From Christiangramia flava JLT2011 (lineage in GTDB: Bacteria; Bacteroidota; Bacteroidia; Flavobacteriales; Flavobacteriaceae), in contig NZ_CP016359.1 in NCBI RefSeq assembly GCF_001951155.1, positions 1,388,001-1,452,000 on the forward strand: DNA of 64,000 nt. Direction: 5' to 3'. Below, in pieces: positions 35,609 to 44,274 of the stretch. Under the pieces are notes generated by a model. That model did no database searches and was not told the origin of the DNA. It saw only the letters and a program-made list of their open reading frames with translations. The translations under genes were made by a program, and so were the position numbers. Numbering within the stretch: the stretch's first letter is position 1; the number at the start of each line of letters is the position of its first letter.

Positions 35609-36031
35609 TTATTTCAATTGAGTTTGGTATGCCACTGCATACATTTTTAATTGTTTCACCATGCTTACGAGTCCGTTAGCCCTGGTAGGAGAAAGATGCT
35701 CTTTCAGGCCAATTTCGTCGATGAACTTGGTGTTTGCTTCGATAATTTCCGAAGGATGCTGGTTGGAAAACACCCTGATCAGAATGGCGACAATCCCTTT
35801 AGTGATGATCGCATCACTATCAGCCGTAAAAACCAGTTTATCCCCGTCCAGTTCTGCATGAACCCAAACCTTGCTCTGGCAGCCCTTGATCAGGTTTTCA
35901 TCGATCTTATATTTTTCATCAATAAGCGGCAGCGATTTACCGAGTTCGATCATATATTCATAACGCTGCATCCAGTCGTCGAACATGGCAAATTCGTCAA
36001 TTACCTCCTGTTGTTTTTCCTCTATACTCAT
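35609..36031 (-). CDS. sufE: SufE cysteine-desulfurase partner
   Basis: This 140-residue sulfur-acceptor protein takes persulfide from SufS and hands it to the SufBCD scaffold. The acceptor Cys51 lies in IKGCQSKVWVHAEL, the same position as in E. coli SufE. The length is typical. It starts a second transcript (sufE-DUF59-DUF2480-DUF3078) behind its own promoter at 36046-36076, separated from sufS by a 170-nt gap. Confidence 0.93.
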   Translation of the reverse strand: MSIEEKQQEVIDEFAMFDDWMQRYEYMIELGKSLPLIDEKYKIDENLIKGCQSKVWVHAELDGDKLVFTADSDAIITKGIVAILIRVFSNQHPSEIIEANTKFIDEIGLKEHLSPTRANGLVSMVKQLKMYAVAYQTQLK

Positions 36032-36045
36032 AGACTAATTTTAAG

Positions 36046-36076
36046 CAAAAGTACAATAAGAACATCTGCTATTCAA
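36046..36076 (-). promoter_or_regulatory. Internal promoter of the sufE transcript
   Basis: On the minus strand TACTTTTG (36053-36046) matches TAnnTTTG, and TTG (36076-36074) is 20 nt upstream. The sufE ATG is 14 nt after the -7 element. Confidence 0.6.
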
Positions 36077-36201
36077 CATTTTCTGATAATCCCTGAATAG
36101 GTTCAATTAATAGAAAGTCTTCCGAATAAGAGCCCGGTGGCTTTTGAAAACGATTTTTCAGAAATTTTTCTTCTGAAATTCACGCAGCTGTAATGCCACT
36201 G

Positions 36202-37434
36202 CTATTGAAGCATCATTTTGGCCTTTTTTACGGCTTCGATAAACCGATCGATCTCTTCAAAAGTATTATAGAAAGAAAAAGAAGCTCTTACGGTACCTGG
36301 AATATTGAAGAAATCCATAATTGGCTGGGCACAGTGATGACCTGTTCTCACGGCAATACCCATCTTGTCCAGCAGCGTACCGATATCATAAGGATGCAAA
36401 CCATCGATATTGAAAGAGATCACCGAAGTTTTTTCAGCAGCCTCTCCATAGATCACCATTCCGTCGATCTCCTTCAGTTTATTGGTGGCGTAATGAAGTA
36501 ATTCCTGCTCGTAAGCCGCAATATTCTCAAAACCGATCGCATTCATATAATCCAGTGCTGCTGCAAAGGCAATCCCGCCGCAAATGTTTGGTGTACCGGC
36601 TTCGAATTTGTGAGGCAGGCCGGCATACGTTGTCTTCTCAAAAGTAACCGTAGCAATCATCTCACCTCCACCTTGATAAGGAGGCAGTTTTTCCAGCCAT
36701 TCTTCCTTACCGTAAAGCATACCAACCCCGGTTGGACCGCACATTTTATGAGCAGAAACCACATAAAAATCTACATCGAGAGCCTGTACATCAGCCTTGA
36801 TGTGTGGTGCAGCCTGTGCACCGTCGACCAGGACAGCGGCTCCAAATTCGTGGGCTTTATCAATGATCTTTTTAATGGGGTTTACGGTTCCCAGCGCATT
36901 GGAAACATGATTTACGAAGACCATTTTGGTCTTTTCAGAAATCAGTTTTTCCAACTCGCTGATCAGCAATTCCCCCTTCAGATCCATAGGGATCACTTTC
37001 AGTTTCGCTCCGGTTCGCTCGCAAAGCATTTGCCACGGAACAATATTGGAATGATGCTCCATGGCTGAAACCAGGACTTCATCACCTTCGCGTAATTCCG
37101 AAGAAAAACCATTGGCAATTAAATTGATACCATGTGTGGTACCAGAAGTAAATATAATTTCATGAGCCTTGGCTGCATTGAAATGTTGGCGAACGGTCTC
37201 ACGAGCCTGTTCGTATCTATCAGTCGCTTCCTGCGACAGGGCGTGAACACCGCGATGAATATTCGCGTTGTAATTCGAGTAATAATCTGAAATGGTATCG
37301 ATCACCTGCTGCGGAGTTTGAGAAGTCGCCGCATTATCAAAATAAACCAGCGGATAGCCATTCACTTTTCTCTTCAGAATAGGAAAATCTTTCCTGATCT
37401 TTTCTACATCTAAAGTCGCAGTTTGCCGACTCAT
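36202..37434 (-). CDS. sufS: Cysteine desulfurase SufS
   Basis: This 410-residue PLP enzyme removes sulfur from L-cysteine as persulfide. The PLP lysine is in VSAHKMCGPTGVGMLYG, and the catalytic Cys is in RTGHHCAQPIM, the group II (SufS/CsdA) arrangement with a short active-site loop. It is the last gene of the sufA-B-lipoprotein-C-D-S set, starting 24 nt after sufD. Confidence 0.95.
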   Translation of the reverse strand: MSRQTATLDVEKIRKDFPILKRKVNGYPLVYFDNAATSQTPQQVIDTISDYYSNYNANIHRGVHALSQEATDRYEQARETVRQHFNAAKAHEIIFTSGTTHGINLIANGFSSELREGDEVLVSAMEHHSNIVPWQMLCERTGAKLKVIPMDLKGELLISELEKLISEKTKMVFVNHVSNALGTVNPIKKIIDKAHEFGAAVLVDGAQAAPHIKADVQALDVDFYVVSAHKMCGPTGVGMLYGKEEWLEKLPPYQGGGEMIATVTFEKTTYAGLPHKFEAGTPNICGGIAFAAALDYMNAIGFENIAAYEQELLHYATNKLKEIDGMVIYGEAAEKTSVISFNIDGLHPYDIGTLLDKMGIAVRTGHHCAQPIMDFFNIPGTVRASFSFYNTFEEIDRFIEAVKKAKMMLQ

Positions 37435-37458
37435 CTCCGTCTAATTTTCAGATTTATA

Positions 37459-38772
37459 TTATAAGTTGTAACCCAGTTCTACACCAAGTTTCGTAGCGAT
37501 CAGTTTATTGATACGCGATTTCACCTCGGGAATTTTTACGCTTTCCAATACATTGTTGGCAAAAGCATACATCAGCAATCCGCGGGCTTCTTTTCGTGGA
37601 ATCCCTCTTGACTGAAGGTAGAACAAAGCCTCTTCGTCCAGCTGACCAATAGTACAACCGTGACTACAGGCCACATCATCAGCAAAAATCTCTAACTGAG
37701 GTTTGGAGTTGATCGTTGCTTTGTCATCAGCCAGGATATTGTTATTCGCCTGGTAAGCATCGGTTTTTTGGGCTTCTTTCTCTACCAGTACCTTTCCGTT
37801 GAAAACACCGGTTGAGCTGTCACCAAAAATTCCTTTATAATCCTGGTGGCTTTCACAATTTGGTTCGATATGGTGAACAAGCGTATTGTGATCTACATGT
37901 TGTTTATCTTCGATGATCGTCACACCTTTCAGAATAGAATTGATGCGTTCACCTTTCTGATAAAAATTCAGGTTATTTCTGGTCAGTTTTCCGCCAAAAG
38001 AGAACGTGTGAACAGAAACTTCGGTCTCGCCTTTTTGCTCGATAAAGGTATTATCAATCAATGAAGCTGAAGATTTATCATTCTGAATCTTGTAATAATC
38101 TACGATCGCACGCTTTTCAGCAAAAATTTCGGTTACCGAATTGGTTAAAACCGGATGATCGGTAAGGCTCTGATGTCTTTCAATGATCTGAACATGTGAA
38201 TTCTCTCCTGCTACGATCAAATTTCTTGGCTGAAGCAGCAGAGACGTTTCATTTCCAGTTGAAAAATTGATGATCTGGATAGGCTTATCAGCCATTTTAT
38301 TCTTGTGGATGTGGATGAAAGCTCCTTCGCGGGCGAAAGCCGTATTCAGGCTATTCAAACCACTTTTTGGCGCGATCTTATTGAAATAATTTTCAATGAC
38401 CGGCTGGTATTTTTCCTTGTTCAGCGCGGAAGACATCAGGCACACATCGATCTTGTCATGGGTGGTTTCCGATAAATGTGAAGAGTAGATCCCGTCAATA
38501 AAAACCAGTTTATAGCTGTCAATATCGTGGATCAAATACTTTTTGATGTCTTTGTAATCTATCGCATCTTCTTTCTTCGGAAACACGCTGTAATCGTGCT
38601 TCAGAATAGAGTTTAGCGAGGTATATTTCCAGTTCTCATCCTTTCGGCTTGGAAAACCAAAGTTTTCGAAGTCCCTGATAGCCTGAGTCCGAACCGGGTT
38701 CAGATGGCTGTCTGGGTCCAGGCTTTCTTCAAAAGCCATGAAGGATGAGATGAGTTTATCTTTTAATTCCAT
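37459..38772 (-). CDS. sufD: Fe-S cluster assembly protein SufD
   Basis: This 437-residue beta-helix protein pairs with SufB and SufC as the scaffold complex. It has the SufBD core with HVDHNTLVHHIEPNCESHQDYKGIF and DDVACSHGCTIGQLDEEALFYLQSRG near the C-terminus. The in-frame TTG at 38781 is not needed; ATG at 38772 (MELKDK) is the likely start. It lies between sufC and sufS. Confidence 0.95.
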   Translation of the reverse strand: MELKDKLISSFMAFEESLDPDSHLNPVRTQAIRDFENFGFPSRKDENWKYTSLNSILKHDYSVFPKKEDAIDYKDIKKYLIHDIDSYKLVFIDGIYSSHLSETTHDKIDVCLMSSALNKEKYQPVIENYFNKIAPKSGLNSLNTAFAREGAFIHIHKNKMADKPIQIINFSTGNETSLLLQPRNLIVAGENSHVQIIERHQSLTDHPVLTNSVTEIFAEKRAIVDYYKIQNDKSSASLIDNTFIEQKGETEVSVHTFSFGGKLTRNNLNFYQKGERINSILKGVTIIEDKQHVDHNTLVHHIEPNCESHQDYKGIFGDSSTGVFNGKVLVEKEAQKTDAYQANNNILADDKATINSKPQLEIFADDVACSHGCTIGQLDEEALFYLQSRGIPRKEARGLLMYAFANNVLESVKIPEVKSRINKLIATKLGVELGYNL

Positions 38773-38824
38773 TTCGTTCAATTAATCTGTTCAACACTTA
38801 TTTCAGTACCCTGAAAGCAAATGT

Positions 38825-39577
38825 TTAAACTGCTTTTTCCTGTTTGATCCAGTCGTAGCCTCTTTCTTCCAGTTCGTAAGCCAGTTCTTTTCCTCCAGAC
38901 TTCACGATTTTACCATCAACCAATACATGAACAAAATCTGGCACGATATAATTCAACAGTCTCTGGTAGTGCGTAATTAGAAGAACCGCGTTGTCTTCTC
39001 TTCTCAATTTATTCACACCATCGGCTACGATCTTCAATGCATCGATATCCAGGCCAGAATCAGTCTCATCAAGAATAGACAATTTTGGATCGAGCATCGC
39101 CATCTGGAAAATTTCGTTACGCTTCTTCTCTCCTCCGGAAAAGCCCTGGTTCAGGGAACGAGAAAGAAATTTCCTGTCAATTTCCAGCATTTCAGATTTT
39201 TCGCGAATCAGCTTCAGCATTTCATTCGCCGGCATGTCTTCCAAACCTCTGGCTTTACGCTGTGCGTTGATGGCCGTTTTCATGAAGTTGGTTACTGACA
39301 CGCCCGGAATTTCAACCGGATACTGGAAAGAAAGAAAAATACCTTTATGGGAACGCTCTTCCGGATCCAATTCCTGAAGGTCTTCCCCTTCAAAGATCAT
39401 TTCACCGTTCGTCACCTCGTATTCTTCTCTTCCTGCAATCACAGAAGAAAGCGTACTTTTTCCGGAACCGTTCGGCCCCATGATCGCGTGCACCTCTCCA
39501 GGTTTGATTTCAAGATTAATCCCTTTCAGGATTTCCTTATCTTCAATATTTGCGTGTAAGTTGTTTATATGTAACAT
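38825..39577 (-). CDS. sufC: Fe-S cluster assembly ATPase SufC
   Basis: This 250-residue ABC-type ATPase drives conformational change in SufBCD. Walker A is GPNGSGKS (residues 34-41) and the signature is [10 protein letters not shown]; Walker B ends [13 protein letters not shown], as in SufC proteins. Length and motifs are standard. It lies between the lipoprotein gene and sufD on the minus strand. Confidence 0.96.
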   Translation of the reverse strand: MLHINNLHANIEDKEILKGINLEIKPGEVHAIMGPNGSGKSTLSSVIAGREEYEVTNGEMIFEGEDLQELDPEERSHKGIFLSFQYPVEIPGVSVTNFMKTAINAQRKARGLEDMPANEMLKLIREKSEMLEIDRKFLSRSLNQGFSGGEKKRNEIFQMAMLDPKLSILDETDSGLDIDALKIVADGVNKLRREDNAVLLITHYQRLLNYIVPDFVHVLVDGKIVKSGGKELAYELEERGYDWIKQEKAV

Positions 39578-39610
39578 ACCTGTCTATCTATTTACTGCCA
39601 TGGGCAGTTT

Positions 39611-40015
39611 TTATTCTTTATCGTTTTTCTTGTTTTCTATCGTATCTTTTTCAGAAATTGACTCTGGGATTTCCAGAATTTGCTGAATTTCGATCACCTC
39701 TTTCCAGCCTTCCTGCTCGGGATTGGGAACGATCTTCGCTTTTACCGTTACCGGAACCATTTCAAAATCATCTGATTTTAATGGCGCGATCTCTTCGGCC
39801 AGTTTTTTTGACATGGAATCCAGCGTCACCCCGTACACAAAATTTTCTCCCCTAATCACCGCTGCATCTGCGCCGTATACGAATTCACCTTTCAAAACCT
39901 GTATACTGTCTGGCAGCTTCTCCTGTTTCGGTTGACTCATCAGCTCCTTACGGCCATCATCCTGGCAGGCAACCAACATCATCAGGCTCAATAGCAATCC
40001 AAAAATCTTCTTCAT
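39611..40015 (-). CDS. Lipoprotein inside the SUF operon
   Basis: This 134-residue protein has a lipoprotein signal (LVAC, about Cys17). The mature part (ILKGEFVYGADAAVIRG-type sequence around LKGEFVYGADAAVIRGENFVYGVTLDS) looks like a small beta domain, and the tail is highly charged (IENKKNDKE). A membrane-anchored exported protein is unexpected inside a cytosolic Fe-S operon; it lies 18 nt after sufB and 33 nt before sufC. I do not recognise its family. It may be a passenger gene. Confidence 0.75.
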   Translation of the reverse strand: MKKIFGLLLSLMMLVACQDDGRKELMSQPKQEKLPDSIQVLKGEFVYGADAAVIRGENFVYGVTLDSMSKKLAEEIAPLKSDDFEMVPVTVKAKIVPNPEQEGWKEVIEIQQILEIPESISEKDTIENKKNDKE

Positions 40016-40033
40016 AACTCCAAAATTCCGGTT

Positions 40034-41479
40034 CTATCCTACAGAACCTTCCAGTGAAATTTCCAATAATTTTTGCGCCTCTACAGCAAATTCCATCGGC
40101 AATTTATTCAGTACTTCTTTACTGAAACCGTTCACGATCAGGGCGATCGCTTTTTCAGTATCAATACCTCGTTGGTTACAATAGAAGATTTGGTCCTCCC
40201 CGATCTTACTGGTCGTAGCCTCATGCTCCACTTTTGCCGATTTATTATTCACCTCGATATACGGGAACGTATGCGCCCCGCATTTATTCCCCATCAAAAG
40301 GGAATCACATTGTGAAAAATTCCTTGCGTTTTCTGCACGGCGATTTACCTGAACCAGCCCACGATACGAGTTCTGTGATTTTCCCGCGGAAATACCTTTG
40401 GAAATAATCGTGCTCTTGGTATTTTTTCCAAGATGGATCATTTTGGTTCCCGTATCTGCCTGCTGAAAATTGTTGGTCACCGCAATCGAATAGAATTCTC
40501 CAACTGAATTATCCCCTTTCAGGATACAGCTAGGATATTTCCAGGTTACGGCAGAACCCGTTTCAACCTGGGTCCAGGAGATCTTGGCGTTCTTTTCGCA
40601 AAGTCCGCGTTTGGTTACGAAGTTAAAAACCCCGCCTTTCCCGTCTTTCCCTCCGGGGAACCAGTTTTGTACCGTACTGTACTTAATCTCTGCTCCATCC
40701 AGCGCGATAAGCTCCACTACTGCGGCATGCAACTGGTTTTCATCCCGCATCGGCGCGGTACAACCTTCAAGATAACTCACGTAACTGTCTTCATCTGCAA
40801 TAACCAGGGTCCTTTCGAACTGTCCTGTTCCTGCCTGGTTGATTCGGAAATAGGTGGAAAGTTCCATAGGGCATCTAACACCTTTTGGAATATAACAGAA
40901 AGACCCATCACTAAATACTGCGGAATTCAACGCCGCATAAAAGTTATCTTTCTTCGGAACTACCGAACCGATATATTTTTTTACCAGTTCCGGGTGTTCT
41001 TTGATCGCTTCAGAAATCGAACAGAAAATAATGCCTTTTTCAGCAAGTGTCTTTTTAAAAGTAGTGGTTACAGAAACCGAATCCATCACTACATCAACGG
41101 CCACACCAGCCAATTTCTTCTGCTCATCAATAGAGATTCCCAGCTTTTTGAAGGTATCCAGCAATTCTGGATCCACATCGTCTAAACTGTCATATTTCGG
41201 CTTTTTGTTGGGTGCCGAATAATAACTGATATTTTGAAAATCTGGTTTTTTGTAATGAACATTCGCCCAGTCTGGCTCCACCATCTCTTCCCAGTAGCGG
41301 AAAGCCTCGAGGCGCCATTCGGTCATCCATTCCGGCTCTTCTTTCTTCTTCGAAATTGCCCGAACGATATCTTCATTCAAACCAACAGGAAGCGTATCAG
41401 ATTCGATATCGGTGTAAAAACCGTATTCGTATTCTTTGGATTCCAGTTCTTTCTTTAAATCATCTTCGGTATATGCCAT
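40034..41479 (-). CDS. sufB: Fe-S cluster assembly scaffold SufB
   Basis: This 481-residue scaffold builds [4Fe-4S] clusters with SufC and SufD. Typical motifs include [61 protein letters not shown], and near the end [28 protein letters not shown]. The Cys and Glu of the sulfur-transfer path are in the conserved core. It is the second gene of the operon, 62 nt after sufA. Confidence 0.96.
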   Translation of the reverse strand: MAYTEDDLKKELESKEYEYGFYTDIESDTLPVGLNEDIVRAISKKKEEPEWMTEWRLEAFRYWEEMVEPDWANVHYKKPDFQNISYYSAPNKKPKYDSLDDVDPELLDTFKKLGISIDEQKKLAGVAVDVVMDSVSVTTTFKKTLAEKGIIFCSISEAIKEHPELVKKYIGSVVPKKDNFYAALNSAVFSDGSFCYIPKGVRCPMELSTYFRINQAGTGQFERTLVIADEDSYVSYLEGCTAPMRDENQLHAAVVELIALDGAEIKYSTVQNWFPGGKDGKGGVFNFVTKRGLCEKNAKISWTQVETGSAVTWKYPSCILKGDNSVGEFYSIAVTNNFQQADTGTKMIHLGKNTKSTIISKGISAGKSQNSYRGLVQVNRRAENARNFSQCDSLLMGNKCGAHTFPYIEVNNKSAKVEHEATTSKIGEDQIFYCNQRGIDTEKAIALIVNGFSKEVLNKLPMEFAVEAQKLLEISLEGSVG

Positions 41480-41541
41480 GTCGTCTAATTCTAAATTTGC
41501 TTCAGCGGTAAAAACCGCGTTTTACTACTTCATCTTATAGC

Positions 41542-41871
41542 CTATAGCGAAAAACTTTCGCCACATCCACAGGTCCGCTGTGCATTCGGGTTATTGAACA
41601 CAAAACCTTTGCCGTTCAACCCACCAGAATATTCCAAAATGGTTCCGGCAAGGTACAACACACTTCGTTTGTCTACCACGATCTTCACATCGTTGTCTTC
41701 AAACACCTTATCCCCTTCATTTTGAGACTTATCGAATTTCAATTCATACGATAACCCCGAACATCCACCGCTTCGAACGCCCACTCGAACATAATCGGTT
41801 TGAGCGTTGAAACCTTCCTCGGTCATCAGAGCAGAGATCTTCGTTTTAGCCTCGTTACTTACTTTAATCAT
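41542..41871 (-). CDS. sufA: A-type Fe-S carrier protein (SufA/IscA/ErpA family)
   Basis: This 109-residue carrier has the three conserved cysteines, Cys37 in GGCSG and Cys101 and Cys103 in RTCGCGESFSL, which bind the cluster. It delivers Fe-S clusters from SufBCD to targets. It is the first gene of the SUF operon. The symbol is by family; SufA and ErpA types cannot be separated by sequence alone. Confidence 0.9.
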   Translation of the reverse strand: MIKVSNEAKTKISALMTEEGFNAQTDYVRVGVRSGGCSGLSYELKFDKSQNEGDKVFEDNDVKIVVDKRSVLYLAGTILEYSGGLNGKGFVFNNPNAQRTCGCGESFSL

Positions 41872-41901
41872 AGACTACCAAGATTAATTCTAAATTGGGC
41901 A

Positions 41902-41909
41902 CAAATATA
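41902..41909 (-). promoter_or_regulatory. -7 promoter element of the SUF operon
   Basis: On the minus strand TATATTTG matches TAnnTTTG, 30 nt before the sufA ATG. The -33 region is weak. I see no clear IscR- or SufR-type palindrome in the 200-nt divergent gap. Confidence 0.5.
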
Positions 41910-42025
41910 CTACAATACGAACGTTTTACCATAGAGCCCGCATATGTTTTAAGAATTGATTTATAGACTTCCTCAATAGAATATGTGATCAGGCTCCTGT
42001 AAATCAAAACTTCTGCCTTCGGTTT

Positions 42026-42056
42026 TCGCGTTTGCAGAATAATGCTGTAATTTTGC
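42026..42056 (+). promoter_or_regulatory. Promoter of thiL
   Basis: TAATTTTG (42049-42056) matches TAnnTTTG, and TTCG (42026-42029) lies 19 nt upstream as an imperfect -33 element. It overlaps the alternative thiL frame opening at 42032 and argues for the ATG at 42074. Confidence 0.55.
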
Positions 42057-42073
42057 ACCTTAAAATTGCTATT

Positions 42074-43126
42074 ATGTTTGAAAATAGTCAGGAACAACGT
42101 ACAAACCTTTCAGAGCTTGGAGAATTTGGGCTTATTGACCATCTCACCAAACAGCTCGAAAGCAAACAGGAATCAACGATCAAAGGCATTGGTGATGATG
42201 CCGCGGTAATCGATTTCAAGCACAAGCAAACGCTTGTGAGTACCGATTTCCTGGTGGAAGGAGTTCATTTTGACCTGGCCTATATGCCATTGAAGCATTT
42301 GGGATACAAAGCGGTCATGGTAAATTTGTCAGACATTTATGCGATGAACGGAACGGCCAGCCAGGTCACCGTGAGCATAGCCGTTTCCAATCGTTTCCCG
42401 GTCGAAGCCCTGGAAGAGCTGTATGCCGGGATTCAACTGGCGGCCAAAATGTATCAGGTAGATGTGGTGGGTGGCGACACGACCTCCTCAACATCCGGGC
42501 TTATCATTTCAGTTACCGCAATAGGTTATGCGGAAGAAAAAGAAGTTGTTTACCGCTCTGGTGCGAAAGCCAATGATCTTTTGGTGGTAACCGGTGATCT
42601 TGGAGCCGCTTATATGGGACTTCAGATTCTGGAACGCGAAAAGCAAGTTTTTAAAGCAAATCCGAATGCCCAGCCAGATCTCGATCAATATACTTACCTC
42701 ATCGAAAGACAGCTGAAACCGGAAGCCCGGAAAGACATCCCGCCGCTCTTGAAAGCTCTTGACGTGAAGCCAACCTCGATGATCGACATTAGTGACGGAC
42801 TTTCTTCTGAAATCATTCATTTGTGTAAAAATTCCAAAGTAGGCGCCAATCTTTTCGAAGAAAAAATTCCGCTTGATCCTGCATTGATTTCAGTTTGTGA
42901 GGAGTTTGAACTGGACAGCACGACTGTGGCGCTCAGCGGTGGTGAAGACTATGAATTACTGTTCACCATCGACCAGGGAGACTATGATAAAATCAAAGGA
43001 AACCCAAATTTAACGGTTATCGGGCATATCGCGGAAGAAAAAGAAGGGATGCACCTCATCACCAGGGCCAATCAAAAACTACCACTGATCGCCCGCGGCT
43101 GGAACTCGATGCCCAAAGAAGATTAA
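42074..43126 (+). CDS. thiL: Thiamine-monophosphate kinase
   Basis: This 350-residue enzyme phosphorylates thiamine monophosphate to thiamine pyrophosphate. It has the ThiL/AIRS-type fold: IGDDAAVIDF near the N-terminus binds Mg-ATP, followed by VGGDTTSS and SGGEDYELLFT. I use ATG at 42074 (MFENSQEQRT), because the frame's TTG at 42032 lies within the promoter. Other thi genes are absent here. It converges with the DUF1660-like gene, sharing 4 nt. Confidence 0.94.
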   Translation: MFENSQEQRTNLSELGEFGLIDHLTKQLESKQESTIKGIGDDAAVIDFKHKQTLVSTDFLVEGVHFDLAYMPLKHLGYKAVMVNLSDIYAMNGTASQVTVSIAVSNRFPVEALEELYAGIQLAAKMYQVDVVGGDTTSSTSGLIISVTAIGYAEEKEVVYRSGAKANDLLVVTGDLGAAYMGLQILEREKQVFKANPNAQPDLDQYTYLIERQLKPEARKDIPPLLKALDVKPTSMIDISDGLSSEIIHLCKNSKVGANLFEEKIPLDPALISVCEEFELDSTTVALSGGEDYELLFTIDQGDYDKIKGNPNLTVIGHIAEEKEGMHLITRANQKLPLIARGWNSMPKED

Positions 43127-43374
43127 GAAGCTTTTGCGAAGAAAACCCGCTTGCGCCTTTTGTGAATCTTCGCAAGGTAAGCATTGGTTTCCTTAAATTT
43201 TGGGGTAAGTCTCGCCAGCAACCCATCTGCCGTATCGGTCATTTCCATACCACACTTCGCGCACTGGTATTCGTGCACATGATTTGTAATGTTTTTTGAC
43301 ACTTTTAACTGATGCCCAAAAACCCGGCAATAAACCTGTGATATGGAAAACGAAGTAGGACGTTTATGTTTCAT
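43123..43374 (-). CDS. Small Cys-containing protein (DUF1660-like)
   Basis: This 83-residue basic protein has CRVFGHQLKVSKNITNHVHEYQCAKCGMEMTDTADG, a CxxC plus upstream Cys/His arrangement that could bind zinc, and a Lys/Arg-rich end (KRRKRVFFAKAS). It resembles short DUF1660-type proteins that are common in Flavobacteria. The function is unknown. Its stop overlaps the thiL stop. Confidence 0.72.
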   Translation of the reverse strand: MKHKRPTSFSISQVYCRVFGHQLKVSKNITNHVHEYQCAKCGMEMTDTADGLLARLTPKFKETNAYLAKIHKRRKRVFFAKAS

Positions 43375-43446
43375 ATAAGGTTAATTTTCTGATTTATAGA
43401 ATTCTAAAATATAAAATATAGTTAATGTTTCGACAAAAAGTATTAA

Positions 43447-44220
43447 TTAATCGATGAAATGCATAGTTTTTGTTAAATTATCTCGATCTTCCATATAGGA
43501 ATTATGCCCTCTTTTCAACGGAACAAAATCTGCCCGACATTCCTCTGCCAGAAGCTTTAATCCATTGATATCCAATATCGGGTCATCTTCCGAAGCGATG
43601 AAAAGCTTCTGTTTATCGAAAGATTGAAGCTCCATTACATAATTTGTACGAATTTTCATACCTTTTAATGCTGCCTGAATGTTTTTTGCTGAAAGTTGAC
43701 CGGCTCGTTTCTTCAAAGAGTCAATTTCCGCAGCGAATAATTTCCTGCTTTCATCGGTATACAAATTAGAAATTGCCATGCTCACAAATGCCTTTTTATT
43801 TCTTCCCACCAGCCTGACCGATTTATCCCTGATCGCCTTCTTTTCTACAGAATCTTCAGCCGGTGTTGAATTAATCAACACCACCGCTTTCAACATCTTA
43901 GGAAATTTCCGTAGAAATTCCAAACTCACGTAGCCACCCATGCTGTGACCGGCAATGCTAAATCCCCCTATTCCAACATGATCTGTCACTGCCTTTACCA
44001 CTTCGGCCATCAAAGACATTTCGTGAATCTCAGCAAATCCATCGGTTTTTCCGTGGCCGGGCAAATCGATGCAAATTACCTGCCGCGATTTCTGAAGATC
44101 ATTCACCAGTTCGTCCCATATCCGGGAATCTTCCAGAAATCCGTGTAACAAAACCAGCGGATTTCCTTTCCCTGCGCTGGTATAATGCACATTCTTATTT
44201 CGAAACTGTATTTCCATCAT
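43447..44220 (-). CDS. Alpha/beta hydrolase
   Basis: This 257-residue alpha/beta-hydrolase has the oxyanion HGF(L) motif (LLHGFLEDSRIW), nucleophile Ser93 in GHSMGG, an acid in IASEDDPIL and the catalytic His in LKRGHNSYMED. The order is as in MenH/BioH-like esterases. The start is one of two adjacent ATG codons (44220 or 44217). It lies just behind the pepP terminator, so its expression may be separate or low. The substrate is unknown. Confidence 0.9.
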   Translation of the reverse strand: MMEIQFRNKNVHYTSAGKGNPLVLLHGFLEDSRIWDELVNDLQKSRQVICIDLPGHGKTDGFAEIHEMSLMAEVVKAVTDHVGIGGFSIAGHSMGGYVSLEFLRKFPKMLKAVVLINSTPAEDSVEKKAIRDKSVRLVGRNKKAFVSMAISNLYTDESRKLFAAEIDSLKKRAGQLSAKNIQAALKGMKIRTNYVMELQSFDKQKLFIASEDDPILDINGLKLLAEECRADFVPLKRGHNSYMEDRDNLTKTMHFID

Positions 44221-44221
44221 C

Positions 44222-44249
44222 AAAAAACGGGTTCAAAAATGAACCCGTT
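44222..44249 (-). terminator. Terminator of pepP, abutting the hydrolase gene
   Basis: AACGGGTTC (44226-44234) pairs perfectly with GAACCCGTT (44241-44249) around a 6-nt loop. On the minus strand it is followed by T6 that runs to within a few nt of the hydrolase ATG. Confidence 0.85.
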
Positions 44250-44274
44250 CTATTTAAAATTGGTTAATCCTATA

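Noticed and set aside
36156..36178. Inverted repeat TTTCAGAA/TTCTGAAA between sufS and sufE as a terminator
   Set aside because: The stem is AT-rich and has no T-run on the strand of transcription; it may be chance in an AT-rich gap.
42032..42073. Upstream TTG start for thiL
   Set aside because: The -7 promoter element falls inside this stretch.
41872..42073. IscR/SufR-type operator or a TPP riboswitch in the sufA-thiL gap
   Set aside because: I found no convincing palindrome and no thi-box core sequence; thiL has only a short leader.
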